DNA of 64,000 nucleotides, taken from the NCBI GenBank assembly GCA_022559845.1, contig CM040125.1, forward strand, positions 290,146,200-290,210,199, given 5' to 3'. This DNA comes from Amorphophallus konjac (lineage: Eukaryota; Streptophyta; Magnoliopsida; Alismatales; Araceae). Below the pieces are notes generated by a model. That model searched no databases. It was given only the letters and a program-made list of their open reading frames with translations, and was not told the DNA's origin. The position numbers and the translations under genes were made by a program. Shown here piece by piece: positions 46,917 to 57,883 of the stretch. Each line of letters starts with the position of its first letter. Position 1 is the first letter of the stretch.

Positions 46917-48849
46917 AATGATGATCTTGTTCAATTTAGTGTGTGTTTTTACAGATTGGTGTTCATGCATTGTTTACATGTCAATATGTCATTTTGCATA
47001 TGTGTCGCATTGCATGTAGATGCATAATAATGAATTGAGTTCATGTTCATAATGCATTGCATGATTTGTGTAGCATCATTCTTGTATGACCATGGTATAT
47101 CAAATGTTGATATATGGAAAGGCAGGTTATGCTTGCCTAGAAGCACTCAATATGCGTGAGGTTTCACCTCCGCCAAGTACCATGTATCAATGTCGCATAT
47201 AGGCCATATAGTAAGGGGGAGTTGTCCTTGTGCAGCATTCATGCATATATTTCATCTTCATTCTATTACATTTAATAAGTGTACAACCATGTGTTGGGTC
47301 ATGCATCTCATGTCTACCAAATTCATGTCAACCCCTGCATGTTTCAGGTCATTCTCCTCTTGACAGTTATCATTACACTTGCTTGCACACATAACTCCTT
47401 GAGTGCATTCATTGCATATCCTTAGGGGGAGTCTTGATGCTTTTCTTAATTTCTTGTACTTCCATGGCTTACAGTCTGAATATGAGATCATGAGACTGAC
47501 AAACATATGGTGTGAGAGCTTTCTATTATATGAACTGATGATTATCTATTCAATGAAAATGGTTCAGATTTAATGATTTCCTTGTAGTTCTGATATATTT
47601 TGTTTGAAATCATCTATGTTCTGTGATTTTAATAGACTTTAACTAAAGATTGCATGTTATGTCTTGAATGACTATCCTGAAATCTGAAAATCCAAACCTC
47701 ATGACAATCTTGGTGATACACTCAGGCATAGTATTATTTTTAAACATCTTGATGAGCTGGAATTCTTGAAAATCAATTTGACAGAGCAATGATATTGTTG
47801 CACGGAGAAATATGTCACGTCATCAAATCAAGTGAAGAATGATATGTCATGATGTGCCCCTATTATCTCTGTCTTAATACTTTTGGACTCTAGGAAGAGC
47901 AATGGCATAATTGCTGAGAAATATATCCTCTCATCAAAGAATTGAGACAAGATATGTCATGACGTGATTTTTCTATCTCTGATCATCCTGAAGCATGACA
48001 GTCAATCTTACCAAATACCTAGGAATACTGGCGTCTAAACAACGTGTATTCTTACGGCTTGGAGGCATGTACTAGACTTGATTGCTCGTAAAAAGTGAGT
48101 CATGTGCCTTCAAATGCAAAAGATACTGCCAATCGAAGTTGCTGCAATCATAAAATTCCATGCTTCAGTCTTTCTTGTTTAGCCTCAATACGTGCTTTTG
48201 TGTTATTCTCTTTGTAATTATTGAATATGGATATATAAGACAAGGGAAGGTTACACACCGCCATGATATGCATTTTTGGTTCATTTCTATTAAATCTTGG
48301 ATGTAGCTGCTTTTCGAACTCTGTTGATGATCTCGGATTTCATTAGCTTTGAACCATCTATGTTGCTCACGGTATGTTTCAGGTTTGCATATAATGGCTT
48401 GCTCTCCACTCTCATTCATCTCTGGTCTCTCAGACATTAGTCCCCTTCTCTACCTTATACCTCCCTTTTTGCTGTTGTCAAAGGGGGAGAATTCTTTGTG
48501 TGAGTCCTTTGTAAGAGTTTTGCGTTATCGCGTTGTCAAAGGGGAGAGAATATTTTGTTGTGAGTCATCCCTTGCTTTGTGAGTTGTCATTGGGGGATGA
48601 GTGAATTGTGTACGGGGGAGAAACCTTTGTGCGCTTTTGTCTATGAGTGATGAGGGAGTCTTCATATGTGTATGTGATGGGGTTTACATAATTACATCAC
48701 ATTCATATCCGCATTCATATCTGCATTCCCATATTCTCATTATTATGGATCTTGAGTTGCATATGTTGCATTTGCTATAACTTTTGCCATTCTTGATATT
48801 ACTACCACATAATGACTCACAGTGTTGCCATCATCAAAAAGGGGGAGAA
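46917..48849 (+). other. 3' untranslated region of copia A with reiterated polypurine tracts
   Basis: No open frame longer than about 90 codons, so no envelope-like gene. AGGGGGAG-type words occur at 47213, 47424, 48480, 48541, 48588 and 48614, and finally at 48836-48849 directly before the LTR. Multiple polypurine tracts are a described Sirevirus hallmark. Confidence 0.78.
48836..48849 (+). other. Polypurine tract of copia A
   Basis: AAAAGGGGGAGAAT-type tract directly abutting the LTR start TGTTGTGCCCC at 48850; the priming site for plus-strand DNA. Confidence 0.88.
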
Positions 48850-49323
48850 TGTTGTGCCCCTGTGGTCATTTGAGTTATCCTATGGTCACTGGGGTCATTC
48901 GACATCATCCTATGGTCATATGAGTTCTGTGGTATTCTTGGTTTTGATAATGGCTAAACACTATTAGTCATTGATGTTTGCACTCTCATGTGACTAACAT
49001 ACGTGATGTTCTGTTCATGACAGATATGCCAATGAATGGACATGGCATTCAGTGAGGATGGCAAAAGTGAAAGCTCATTGATCGCGCCCAAGCAAGGATG
49101 CGAACACAAGCAAAAGTCGACACGTGATATTCGACTCGTCACACATCCAAGGTCAATGCACAAAGAAGTACAACCAAGAGAATCCAAGGCCAGAGACTCA
49201 GTTGATACCTTTTAGACTATCAAGGGAGATGCCACATATATGAAAGGGCTGCTAAAGGACTCAAGCGACAGAGCTAAAGCGGTTAACAGATCGACCTGGG
49301 ATGAACTGGGGTCTGCCCAACTG

Positions 49324-49500
49324 GCGATCGACCGCCAGCACAGGAGCGGTCGACCGCCCCAGTCAGCAACCCCCAGTTTGCATCTCTCTTAGTGGCGGTC
49401 GACCGCCAGCCAGTAGCGGTCGACCGGAAATTCCAGAGACTAATCCTCTACAACGATTCTTAGTAGCGGTCGACCGCCAGAAGCTGCAGGTCGACGGCCA
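49324..49500. promoter_or_regulatory. Three palindrome dimers at 71-bp spacing upstream of the copia A TATA box
   Basis: Six palindromes of the type GCGGTCGACCGC, some with arm changes, centred on TCGA at 49328, 49350, 49399, 49420, 49470 and 49491. Within each pair the spacing is 21-22 bp, and pair-to-pair spacing is exactly 71 bp. They lie about 145-315 bp upstream of the TATA box, where Sireviruses are known to carry repeated palindromes. Confidence 0.82.
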
Positions 49501-49638
49501 GCCCCGATGCAGCCATGTTTGACTTCGATTTCCACCTCGAGGCCAGCCCCTTTCCATGGATTTGTTTAATCAAAACTCACCTAATCTCCCATGATTTGTG
49601 GATCTGGTCTGGGGGATGTCTAAGGACCATTCAAAGGT

Positions 49639-49645
49639 TATAAAA
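49639..49645 (+). promoter_or_regulatory. TATA box of the copia A 3' LTR
   Basis: TATAAAA in the context GGTTATAAAACACATG; the expected start of transcription is near 49672. Confidence 0.7.
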
Positions 49646-50538
49646 CACATGCAAGAGGGTTAGAAACCCTAGTTGATCATTTGAGAAATCAAGGGAGGCT
49701 GCAAGGGTGTGTTCAAGGGGGAGTAGTTCGAAGTACTGTAGCCGTGAACAGTACTACGGGAAGAAGCTTCATCCATTCCAAGGGATTCAAGTCCAGATCT
49801 GAAGTTATCTCAACCTCCAAGGAAGCAAGAAGCAATCAAGACTTTCAAAGGTGATCTAAACTACATTCTTCATCCTCTTCATCAACTGAAGAAGATCAAA
49901 AGGAAGATCGAAGCTACATCCATCGTCTTCTTCATCAACTAGAAGAGATTCAAGGAAGATCATCTCGCAAGGAAGAAGACACCTTCAAAGCATCCGATTC
50001 AAGCTTTTGCAACTCTGACAAGATCTTCTTTCTTTGAGCATACTCTATATCTTGTTTGAGTGATTTCATATTTGTTATCATTTTTATTTCATACAAATGA
50101 TTGAAACTGAAGATCGTCCCTACCGGTGGTTAGTAGGAAGGTAATCGGAAGTTGTCTGATCTGCGGTGTTGACGTCCCTACCTGTGGTTAGTAGGAAGGT
50201 AATCGGAGGTCTTTCCGATTTGCGGTTAAGTGCGTGGCACTAGTGGAGCCTCACCGGATTTGGTGAGGGGTGAACGTAGGACTGGGGATTCAATCCGAAC
50301 CACCTTAAAATCTTGTGTGTTGTGATTTGCTTGTGTGATTGTTTCATTCTAGATGCATGCTTAAGTTCGAATCAATATATTACTTGCTTGTCTTATCAAG
50401 CGAATCATAGTGTTCTTCGATAAGCTAGTTATTTTCCGCTGCAATTTATTTTATCTAGCTATATAGAGGGTTGTATTGCGAAAAGAGGGGCAGATCTATT
50501 CACCCCTCCCCTCTAGATCCGCTGACCACTACTCAACA

Positions 50539-50557
50539 CTTCCCACCCGGGGAGAAT
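50539..50557 (+). other. 3' end of element E internal region with polypurine tract
   Basis: Nineteen bases ending CACCCGGGGAGAAT, followed by LTR E. The same tract precedes the D LTR on the - strand (53208-53224). Copia A inserted directly upstream, so the rest of E lies left of the window. Confidence 0.75.
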
Positions 50558-52502
50558 TGATGGGGACATCAGAGCAATAGCACTGACATTTTAATTTGTA
50601 TTTGTGTCCTTTAGTTTATTTTTATATCCTTGGGAAAGTATATGTGCAATTGTAAGGCTTTATAAGCTAATGTGTCATTCCCTTGGATTCTTTTGATTTT
50701 TATGTAAATTATCAGTAGGTCCAGCAAGGGGGCCCTCACTCCTTCCCCATTGGTTCACATAAGCCATATGGGTCCATGTGGGGCTGGTCAAAGTCCTAGG
50801 TGGCATCTAGAAGGTCAATTGGACACATGGGAGACAAGTGGTTAAAAATTTCAAAAGAAGGCTACCTACCTTGTCCCTTGGTCAAGGCCCCCCCCCCTTT
50901 TTATGAGATTTTTGATTTTTGTAAAAAACCTATTAGAACTAATTAGTTCTATCCCTTATGTATCCCCTCCTAACCCTAGATCTAAGGGTAGTTAAGGTCT
51001 TTTTTACTTTTCTATAAATACCATGTATTTCCATTTTATGTAGAATTAATGAAGTAAAAAATTGGCATTTGCTCCAAGGAAGGGTGCGCCCCTCTCCCTC
51101 TCTCCCTGGTTCTTCTTCCTCCTCTAGCCCTCTAGGGTGTGGAGCCCATTCTCCTTAGCCCCTCTGAGTTCCATTTCTGTCGCCGCCGCCATCGCACCGA
51201 CGTCGCGCCACCGCCACCATCGCCGGATTCTATCTACATCAGGATAGAAGCTCATCTCTGAATTTTTATCTCTGGTTCTTGTTGTCATATCGAGCCCTAA
51301 TTTTGAGGGTTTCTTCTGTCTATCTCCCCTAACCCTCAGTTCAAATTTCGTATCATTTGGACTTCATTTGGTATGTTTCCCACATTTATTGTTCTGCCCC
51401 TATAATATGCCATTCTACAGATCTACGGGACAGAGTCACCTTGTTGTATTTTTCCCACCCACTTATAAATTTCCAACAAAAACATAAAAAGTCTTCAGTG
51501 TTCGTCACATATACCCCCTTCCACCATAATTTTCGTGGAGTTTAGAAAAATCATTTACACTTCAGTCAAAGGTCAGTCTCAGGAAAAACACAGTCTGTCC
51601 TGTGTGTCTGTCAGTCTGGGTCAGAAAACAAAATAGTGTTACAGTCATTCTCATCTTCAATCCGTTCGGTGGATGGAGCAGTGAAAATTATATGTTGTAG
51701 TTCTTTGAGTGCTATTTCCAACGGTACCAGCCACACCTCGATCGGCCTCCGGATCTGAGCCACATAATTCTTGCAGTCGAGACGTGTAGATTTGTTCATT
51801 GTGTAGGTCTACAATTGCAGTCCGGGAATAATTCGTGCAAAATTATCACAAGTCAACTTCTAGAACCGCCGCTTCAGGGAGTCGATCAGGGACATCCTGC
51901 CGCCGTCCCAGCCAAGCGGCGCTTTTAGAAGACCTAAGGAGGGCGCCATTCCTTTGGAATCCGCACCTTACTGTCCAGCGAGTCTGAACCGAGTCGGCGC
52001 AGTACCGAGTCCGTGCAGGACCGAGTCGGACCAGCAGGCCGAGTTCGTGCCGTACGCACCTCCATATTGCTGCCCGTCAACCCAGGGTCGGTCCTCTCGG
52101 GCCCCACTTGTAGCCCTTTACCTCCCTGCGTGAAGTGGGCAATAGATTCAACTGTTGTAACTAAATTTTTACCGTTGTTACTGGGAGTTACCGTAACTGG
52201 CCGGGGTCGTCTTCCCCATGCCCGGAGCATAGAGGTAAACTCGCCCCCACACTTTATCACATTTTGCTTATCTCGTATATCTTTGAATGCCGATGCGAGT
52301 GTAGGTTCCTAGCTATATATATATTGTTATCACCGCTGCGAGAGTGAGTGAGTGTACCGTCCCGTGACTCGACCCGAGTTAACGCGGAAAGGCTGATACC
52401 CGAGACTCACGGCCGGTTTCTCAACCGCGCCCGGTCCCATGTTTTCCTCGCTTAGAGGCGATCGCGAGCTAGAGTTCCAGGTCGCGTGTCTGTCTCGCAT
52501 CA
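50558..52502 (+). repeat. 3' LTR of element E (chromovirus-like gypsy), truncated
   Basis: Starts TGATGGGGACATC after a polypurine tract. TATA box TATAAATA at 51013-51020. A CT-rich leader follows (51060-51240). Its downstream half is recognisably related to the - strand of D: TACCTCCCTGCGTG at 52118-52131 has its inverse at about 56199-56213. It stops at 52502, where the D LTR begins in opposite orientation; the expected LTR end is missing. Short open frames here are not genes. Confidence 0.72.
51013..51020 (+). promoter_or_regulatory. TATA box of LTR E
   Basis: TATAAATA in the context TTCTATAAATACCATG, about 455 bp into the LTR. Confidence 0.7.
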
Positions 52503-53207
52503 TTGAGCATCACACTCAAGGGATTACACAAGAGAATCACTCTCTTCACAAGAACACTCTTCATTCAAAATCTCAAATTTTCATTATTCCTTTACAAGAC
52601 ACTAAACATGGGTTTATATAGAAGGGAACGAAGGGGGAGGGGGTTGGAAAAATGGCATGGGGAGAGGGGAGAGAGAGGGGGGCGGCCTCCCATCATTGTC
52701 AAGATGGGAAGGTCAACCAAGCCATGGGGGAGGGTGAGAAGGAGCCAAATTTGAATGGTTGAAGGGGGCGCAAGGTGGCCAAGGCAAGGAAGGAGGGTGG
52801 AATTCCACCCTTGGACCATGAAAAAGGGGGGGGGGGCACTCCCTTCCACTTGCCATGTCATCCAAAGTGTGTTTTCACACTTAAACCATGGCCCTTTCAC
52901 ACCTAGCCATGACTTAGACATAGCCCATTTCACATTTTGATAACCCATTAACATTTGCGACCCATTCACACTTGATCCCTGTTCACACTATGCCCCTTTT
53001 CACACTTGATCCTTGTTCACACTATGCCCCCTTTCACACTTGATCCCTCTTGGCCCATTACAATAGTAATTATCCACATAGACTAAATGGGGCCCACACA
53101 AGGCTAATCAAGGTGAAAGCTTGGTCGATGTGTCCATGTCCTCCTTGAGTCAAAGGACTTCGCTGTGTCATTGTTCCCAGCGTGTACGGCGGCATGTGTC
53201 CTCACCA
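52503..53207 (-). repeat. 3' LTR of element D, truncated to U3 and R
   Basis: Matches 57184-57883. On the - strand it starts TGGTGAGGACAC directly after the tract CACCCGGGGAGAAT and includes a TATA box at 52613-52620. It ends at GATGCTCAA, where sequence of E begins in the opposite sense. U3 contains short tandem copies of CACACTTGATCC and CACACTATGCCCC (about 52925-53048). Confidence 0.82.
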
Positions 53208-53900
53208 ATTCTCCCCGGGTGGGAGGAACTCAACCCTGTCGAGTAGGGGTCTCGACGCTTGTGCTCTCCATGTGTGATCAAGGCATTGTTTGTTGCGGGG
53301 CATCCTCGCCAACGCTCTAAGAAGTGTTTCTGGGCTCCGTTCCTGGTGGTGTTCACCTACTCATCCAGTATACAATCTATATACTTGCGTTGAGGCTAGA
53401 AGAGGTGGACTCTCGGGTGGTGTGTCACTCACAACAGGAGGAGAAAGCCTAAGAACTCACTAGGGATCACCGCGGGGTTCTGATATGCTACCAGATCTGA
53501 AGCATTTGAGCATCGAACTAACACCATAGTCGTCTGGTAGTTCAATAACGTACGCATTCGAACCCACTTGTTTCACGACTCGGAAAGGGTTGGCATCGCA
53601 GGCCTAGAGTTTCTTTACGGTCCCCAATGGGAAACCATTCAGGTATGACCCTGATCATGACGTACTCTCCCTTTCGGAACTCACGGGCATGGCGGCGTGC
53701 ATCAGCTAACCCTTTATACGTGCAAGGCTGGCCTTTTATTGGGACACGACTTTATGCAAACTCCAAATGCACGACAAACAAACTGTATAAGCAAAACTGA
53801 CTCATACATGACCTTAGACAATCCTCAACAACCATAAGTAACACTCGCATACAAACGACGCAACCCAAAGTTTGGGACTCCTAGACATCTAACATGTACC
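53208..53900 (-). pseudogene. pol: Element D pol remnant: C-terminus only
   Basis: Decayed C-terminal end of a chromovirus-like pol. GTVKKL, NPFRVVKQVG and NAYVIELPDDYG (about 53650-53530) match the region after the integrase core; the reading then runs with stops to the polypurine tract. Protease, reverse transcriptase, RNase H and the integrase core are absent: only about 150 bp separates this from the gag end. I could not see a clear chromodomain. Element D is therefore non-autonomous. Confidence 0.68.
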
Positions 53901-53921
53901 TACTGCCTTCTTAATGGGGGT

Positions 53922-55520
53922 TCAAAGGTTTGGGAGGATCACACCCAATTGCACATTGTCCTGGGGCTGAGTACCTAGGACGACAACGTGCTCTTCTAAA
54001 AGCTCATCAAAGAACTCCTCTGTGAGTTCTGATTCTAGCTTATAGCTGACCGGCACTAGCTCCGATGTGGGGTCGCGGGCTAGAGTGTCTGAAGTAGTCA
54101 GTGATTCCTGGGTCGGACACTTAGCCGCATAATGGCCAACTCCACCACACCTATAGCACTGGTCACGCGGCCCTGTGCTTGAGGATGCTCCACCAGTCAT
54201 CGGCCCCTTTCCCTTGTCTTCTCAACGGGCCGGGGGTGGTGGGAGCTGGGGTCGGGCAGGCAATGCTGGCTGCTGGTGGTGTGGGGTGGGGAATGGTGCC
54301 TGTTGGTGAGGGGAAGGGTGCCTTGGAGGTAGAGGGCGAGGCCTGAGAGTAGTGGGGTCCTGGTGAGGGGGTTGGGATTCTAGGGGATGAGCCACCAAAA
54401 ATCGGCTATAAGAACTGGGAGTGGTCTGAGAGTCGAACCCACACGGATAGATGGTCCCCAGTCGCTGGACGGGAGCGAACTCTGACTCAAACTACTCTAA
54501 CTCGAGAGTGACCTGATATGCGTCCTCCAGGGTGGTCGCATTGCGACAAAAAAGCTCATACTGATAGTGAGTCCGCAGACCACGACGGAAGCGAGAAATG
54601 GGCATGGTGCCCTATTCCGTAACTCTACATCACAAATAGTAATCATCGAACTCAGCGATGTACTCAGTCACGGACCGATCCCCTTGGTTGAGACTCTGCC
54701 ACCTGTCAATGAGCCTCTAACGGTACGTGGCAGGAAGGTACTTTTTTATAAGTTTATCCTTCATCTCATTCCAAGTGTCAACCTGGGGCTCCTAGTGCTG
54801 AAACAACAAACTCTCCACATTGCTCCAATAAGTTTGTGCTTACCCTGACATCTTCATTTTAGCAAACTTGACTCTCCGGTGATCCGTCATCTCGAAACAC
54901 TCGAAGTACCGGTCCATGTCGTCCTCCCAATCAAGATAGACCTTTGGGTCCAAGGACCCGTCAAATGTGGGAGGGTTTGCTCGCACGGTCTTGAGGACTC
55001 TATCGTCCTCTTCATCCTTTGGCTGATAAAAGCCACGACGGCGTCAGCCATACCCCTCATAAGCATTATCAGACCCATAGTCCTCTAGACCAAGGTCATG
55101 ATGCTGTGGTTCGATGGTTCGGTGAGGGGCGGGCTGAGGAGTGGGTGCGGGATGGTCGTGGGCCGCGGGAGCGGGTTGGACCTGGACCATGGGAGCGGAT
55201 TGGGCTATCGCGGGAGCAGGTGCGGGTGGGCCCTGGGCCGCTCCGGGAGGATCTCCGTGTGACATCCTATCCAACCGTCCGACCAGACCTTGGACAGATC
55301 TCTGGGATGACTCCATACGCTCCTCCATGGCTCTAAGGAGACCATCCATATTGTCGGAGAAGCTCCGAAAGGTAGCCTCGAACTGGTCGAACCGAGCCAT
55401 GATGGTCATCATCGCCTCATGCAAGGATTGAAAGTCTCCCGAGGCAGCATCCCGTGGGTTTTTCATAGACGCGGGGTGATGGTATTGGGTACCTCGCCGG
55501 GTGGGCATGCAATGACACAA
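53922..55520 (-). pseudogene. gag: Element D gag (chromovirus-like)
   Basis: One - strand frame from about 55520 to 53922 with many stops. The N-terminal part (55520-55044) is intact, with a helical region and a Pro/Ala-rich stretch. The Gag core has PPTFDGSLDPKVYLDWEDD, then a W-rich region (MKDKLIKKYLPATYR, SVTEYIAEFDDYYL). A single CCHC knuckle, CYRCGGVGHYAAKC, lies at about 54140-54180. Most stops occupy positions where Trp, Gln or Arg is expected. The Pro-rich linker between core and knuckle gives Gly-rich shadow frames on the + strand. The first ATG could be the one at about 55463 (MKNPRDAASG). Confidence 0.8.
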
Positions 55521-55715
55521 AGGTTGGAATGCACTGACTAATGTAAACTAAGGAACCTAGACTCCAATATCCGATATGTGGCGGAGGTATGATCTGAAGA
55601 TCGAACTCACGCAAGTGTGCAACCTTCCCAATAGGCATGACCCATCGTTCCGGGAACACCTTTTAATATACCTGGTATAGGAATGGAATGCGACACTACC
55701 CTAGACTCAAACCAT

Positions 55716-55727
55716 GCTCTGATACCA
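55716..55727 (-). other. Primer-binding site of element D (initiator tRNA-Met type)
   Basis: TGGTATCAGAGC on the - strand, six bases after the proposed LTR end TCCCACA. Confidence 0.85.
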
Positions 55728-55733
55728 ATTTGA

Positions 55734-57883
55734 TGTGGGACGAGTGACACGATCGGGCTAAGACGTACGGCAGACTCGATGTGCGGCCAGCACTAGCACG
55801 CTAAAGGCAAGCCGGGCGACTGACCACCATGGTGTTCTCTGGCTTGTGACGTCTCTCAACAAAAACTTGAACTAGCCCGACGATCGTCCCTTGCGAGGGA
55901 AACACGGGATCGCAGCGGTTAAGAAACAACTGTCGCCTAGGGTGTGCAATTCGAGCTTGGTGCTCGATTGGAGCTAAGGAACGGGTTCTCACATACAAGC
56001 GCGGTGATTTGAAACTTGGCTATGGCCCTAATTATCACAAACGCAGCATGATAGAAAATATACTAAATAAGCAAATGCCTGGATAGGAGCGTCGCGCGAA
56101 CCTCCATGACTAGCACGTGGGGAAGAAATCCCGGCCGAATCTGAACAACCCCGAGACACACAAATAATTAATTATTACAATTTCATAAACTTGACCCACT
56201 CCACGCAGGGAGGTAATGGGCTACAACAGCGAAATTCGGGACTGCTGGAACACGGGTTGACGGGCCGCACTGTTAGGAGACGAGGGAGGCGAGTCGAGGT
56301 CGATCGTGTGAGCCGATTGGAAGCTGACTGGTTCTGCCCATGCTGGTCACCCAACGCAGTAGACTTGTGGAAGTCGGTACGGTTGGATCTGACCTCCGAT
56401 CAGAATGCCGTTTGTTGGAGTACGTTGGTGACTGCATGAAGAACGCCTCGGCCAAGTGGCACGATAACATCTGATCAGATCTGGGCGTGACGGTGCTTGC
56501 ACCGGACATCTGGTTCTGCTTGCACAGAACGGCACAGATAGACAAATAATTATGGGAAAAGTGGTTACCAGTGTCGGACAAGGTCACCGTTTGTTGCAGA
56601 TTGTCGGCGACGTCTAGAGGAAGGATATGACCAAGGGGTTTGGTCAGATCGGCAAGGAGGGAGACGGGGAAGCTTATGCAATTGGCTTCAGATCTGGGTC
56701 GGATCTATGTAGGGTGGTCGGCATAGTCCCACAAAAAGCTTCACCATGCCCAACACGGACCGCGGATCGGAACGAAACTAGCGGCGATACGGAGCTGACA
56801 GAAAAAGGCACAATCTATGAAGATTTCAGCTCCAAAGGTGCCGCGAGCAGGGCTGGAGAATTTTTGGATCAGAGATGTAGATTTCTGGACTGCCAGGATG
56901 GACAAAGCTGCGCGACACCACAGCGCGAATTGTTGCCTGAGATCCGCGGCTCTGATTGGCATGAAACTAGAGCCAAAACACTCCTGACTCGCAGAAGCAC
57001 CTTTGGTAATTTTAGCAGGATGGGATCTGAAGAGGATGAGGAAGTGGGTGATTCGGGATCTAGGAAAGATTTCTTGACGGGCGGAAGCAGCACAACACAT
57101 GAACGAACGATAATGGACCTCAGCGTCGCACCTCGTCATCGGGGAGTCACACCCCAGCTAGATCCTGTCACGGGATCTAGGGCTTGAGCATCACACTCAA
57201 GGTATTACACAAGAGAATCACTCTCTTCACAAGAACACTCTTCATTCAAAATCTCAAAATTTCATTATTCCTTTACAAGACATTATACATAGGTTTATAT
57301 AGAAGCGAAGGAAGGGGGAGGGGGTTGAAAAAATGGCATGAGGAGAGGGGAGAGAGAGGGGGGCGGCCTCCCATCATTGTCAAGATGGAAATGTCAACCA
57401 AGCCATGGGGAAGGGTGAGAAGGAGCCAAATTTGAATGGTTAAAGGGGGGGCAAGGTGGCCAAGTCAAGGAAGGATGGTGGAATTCCATGCTTGGACCAT
57501 GAAAAGGGGGGGGCACCCCCTTCCACTTGCCATGCCATCCAAAGTGTGTTTTCACACTTAAACCATGGCCATTTCACACCTAGCCATGACTTAGACATAA
57601 CCCCTTTCACATTTTGATAACCCATTCACATTTATGACCCATTCACACTTGATCCCTATTCACACTATGCCCCTTTTCACACTTATCCCTGTTCGCACTA
57701 TGCCCCCTTTCACACTTGATCCCTCTTGGCCCATTACAATAGTAATTGTCCACATAGACTAAATGGGGCCCACACACGGCTAATCAAGGTGAAAGCTTGG
57801 TCGATACGTCCAGTCCTCCTTGAGCCGAAGGTGCTCCACTGTGTCATCGTTCTCGACGTGTACGGCGTCGTGTGTCCTCACCA
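55734..57883 (-). repeat. 5' LTR of element D (2150 bp)
   Basis: On the - strand it starts TGGTGAGGACAC (57883), has a TATA box TATATAAA at 57294-57301, and ends TCCCACA at 55734 next to the primer-binding site. The U3/R part (57184-57883) is repeated at 52503-53207. The U5 part (55734-57183) has no second copy but is distantly related to LTR E. The + strand open frame at 56627-57187 is inside the LTR and has no family pattern. Confidence 0.78.

Larger units (their letters stand above)
1..50538 (+). mobile_element. Element A: Sirevirus-like Ty1/copia retrotransposon, heavily interrupted
   Basis: The first 129 bases match the last 129 bases of the LTR that ends at 50538 with four substitutions, so both are LTR ends of one element; most of the 5' LTR lies left of the window. 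Internal order on the + strand is primer-binding site, gag, protease, integrase, reverse transcriptase and RNase H, the copia order. Sirevirus affinity is inferred from the long coiled-coil gag with a CCHC knuckle, the reiterated polypurine tracts before the 3' LTR and palindromes upstream of the LTR TATA box. The element is split by gypsy element B and by a duplication. It is defective: frameshifts, stops and a lost piece of reverse transcriptase. Target duplications cannot be tested because the left edge is outside. Confidence 0.9.
48850..50538 (+). repeat. 3' LTR of copia element A (1689 bp)
   Basis: Starts TGTTGTGCCCC after the polypurine tract and ends CTCAACA, with TGTTG/CAACA inverted termini. 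TATA box at 49639-49645. Its last 129 bp match 1-129. It shares with LTR F (near 58850) a block, GCCTCACCGGATTTGGTGAG then CCGAACCACCTTAAAAT. Confidence 0.93.

Noticed and set aside
46917..48849. Possible envelope-like gene behind copia A RNase H
   Set aside because: No frame exceeds about 90 codons and none shows a signal peptide with a transmembrane pair.
51060..51560. CT-rich region resembling a 5' untranslated region and a short gene
   Set aside because: It lies just downstream of the TATA box inside LTR E; the 62-codon frame has no motif.
56627..57187. A 186-codon + strand frame
   Set aside because: It lies inside the D LTR, antisense to its transcription, with no recognisable family.
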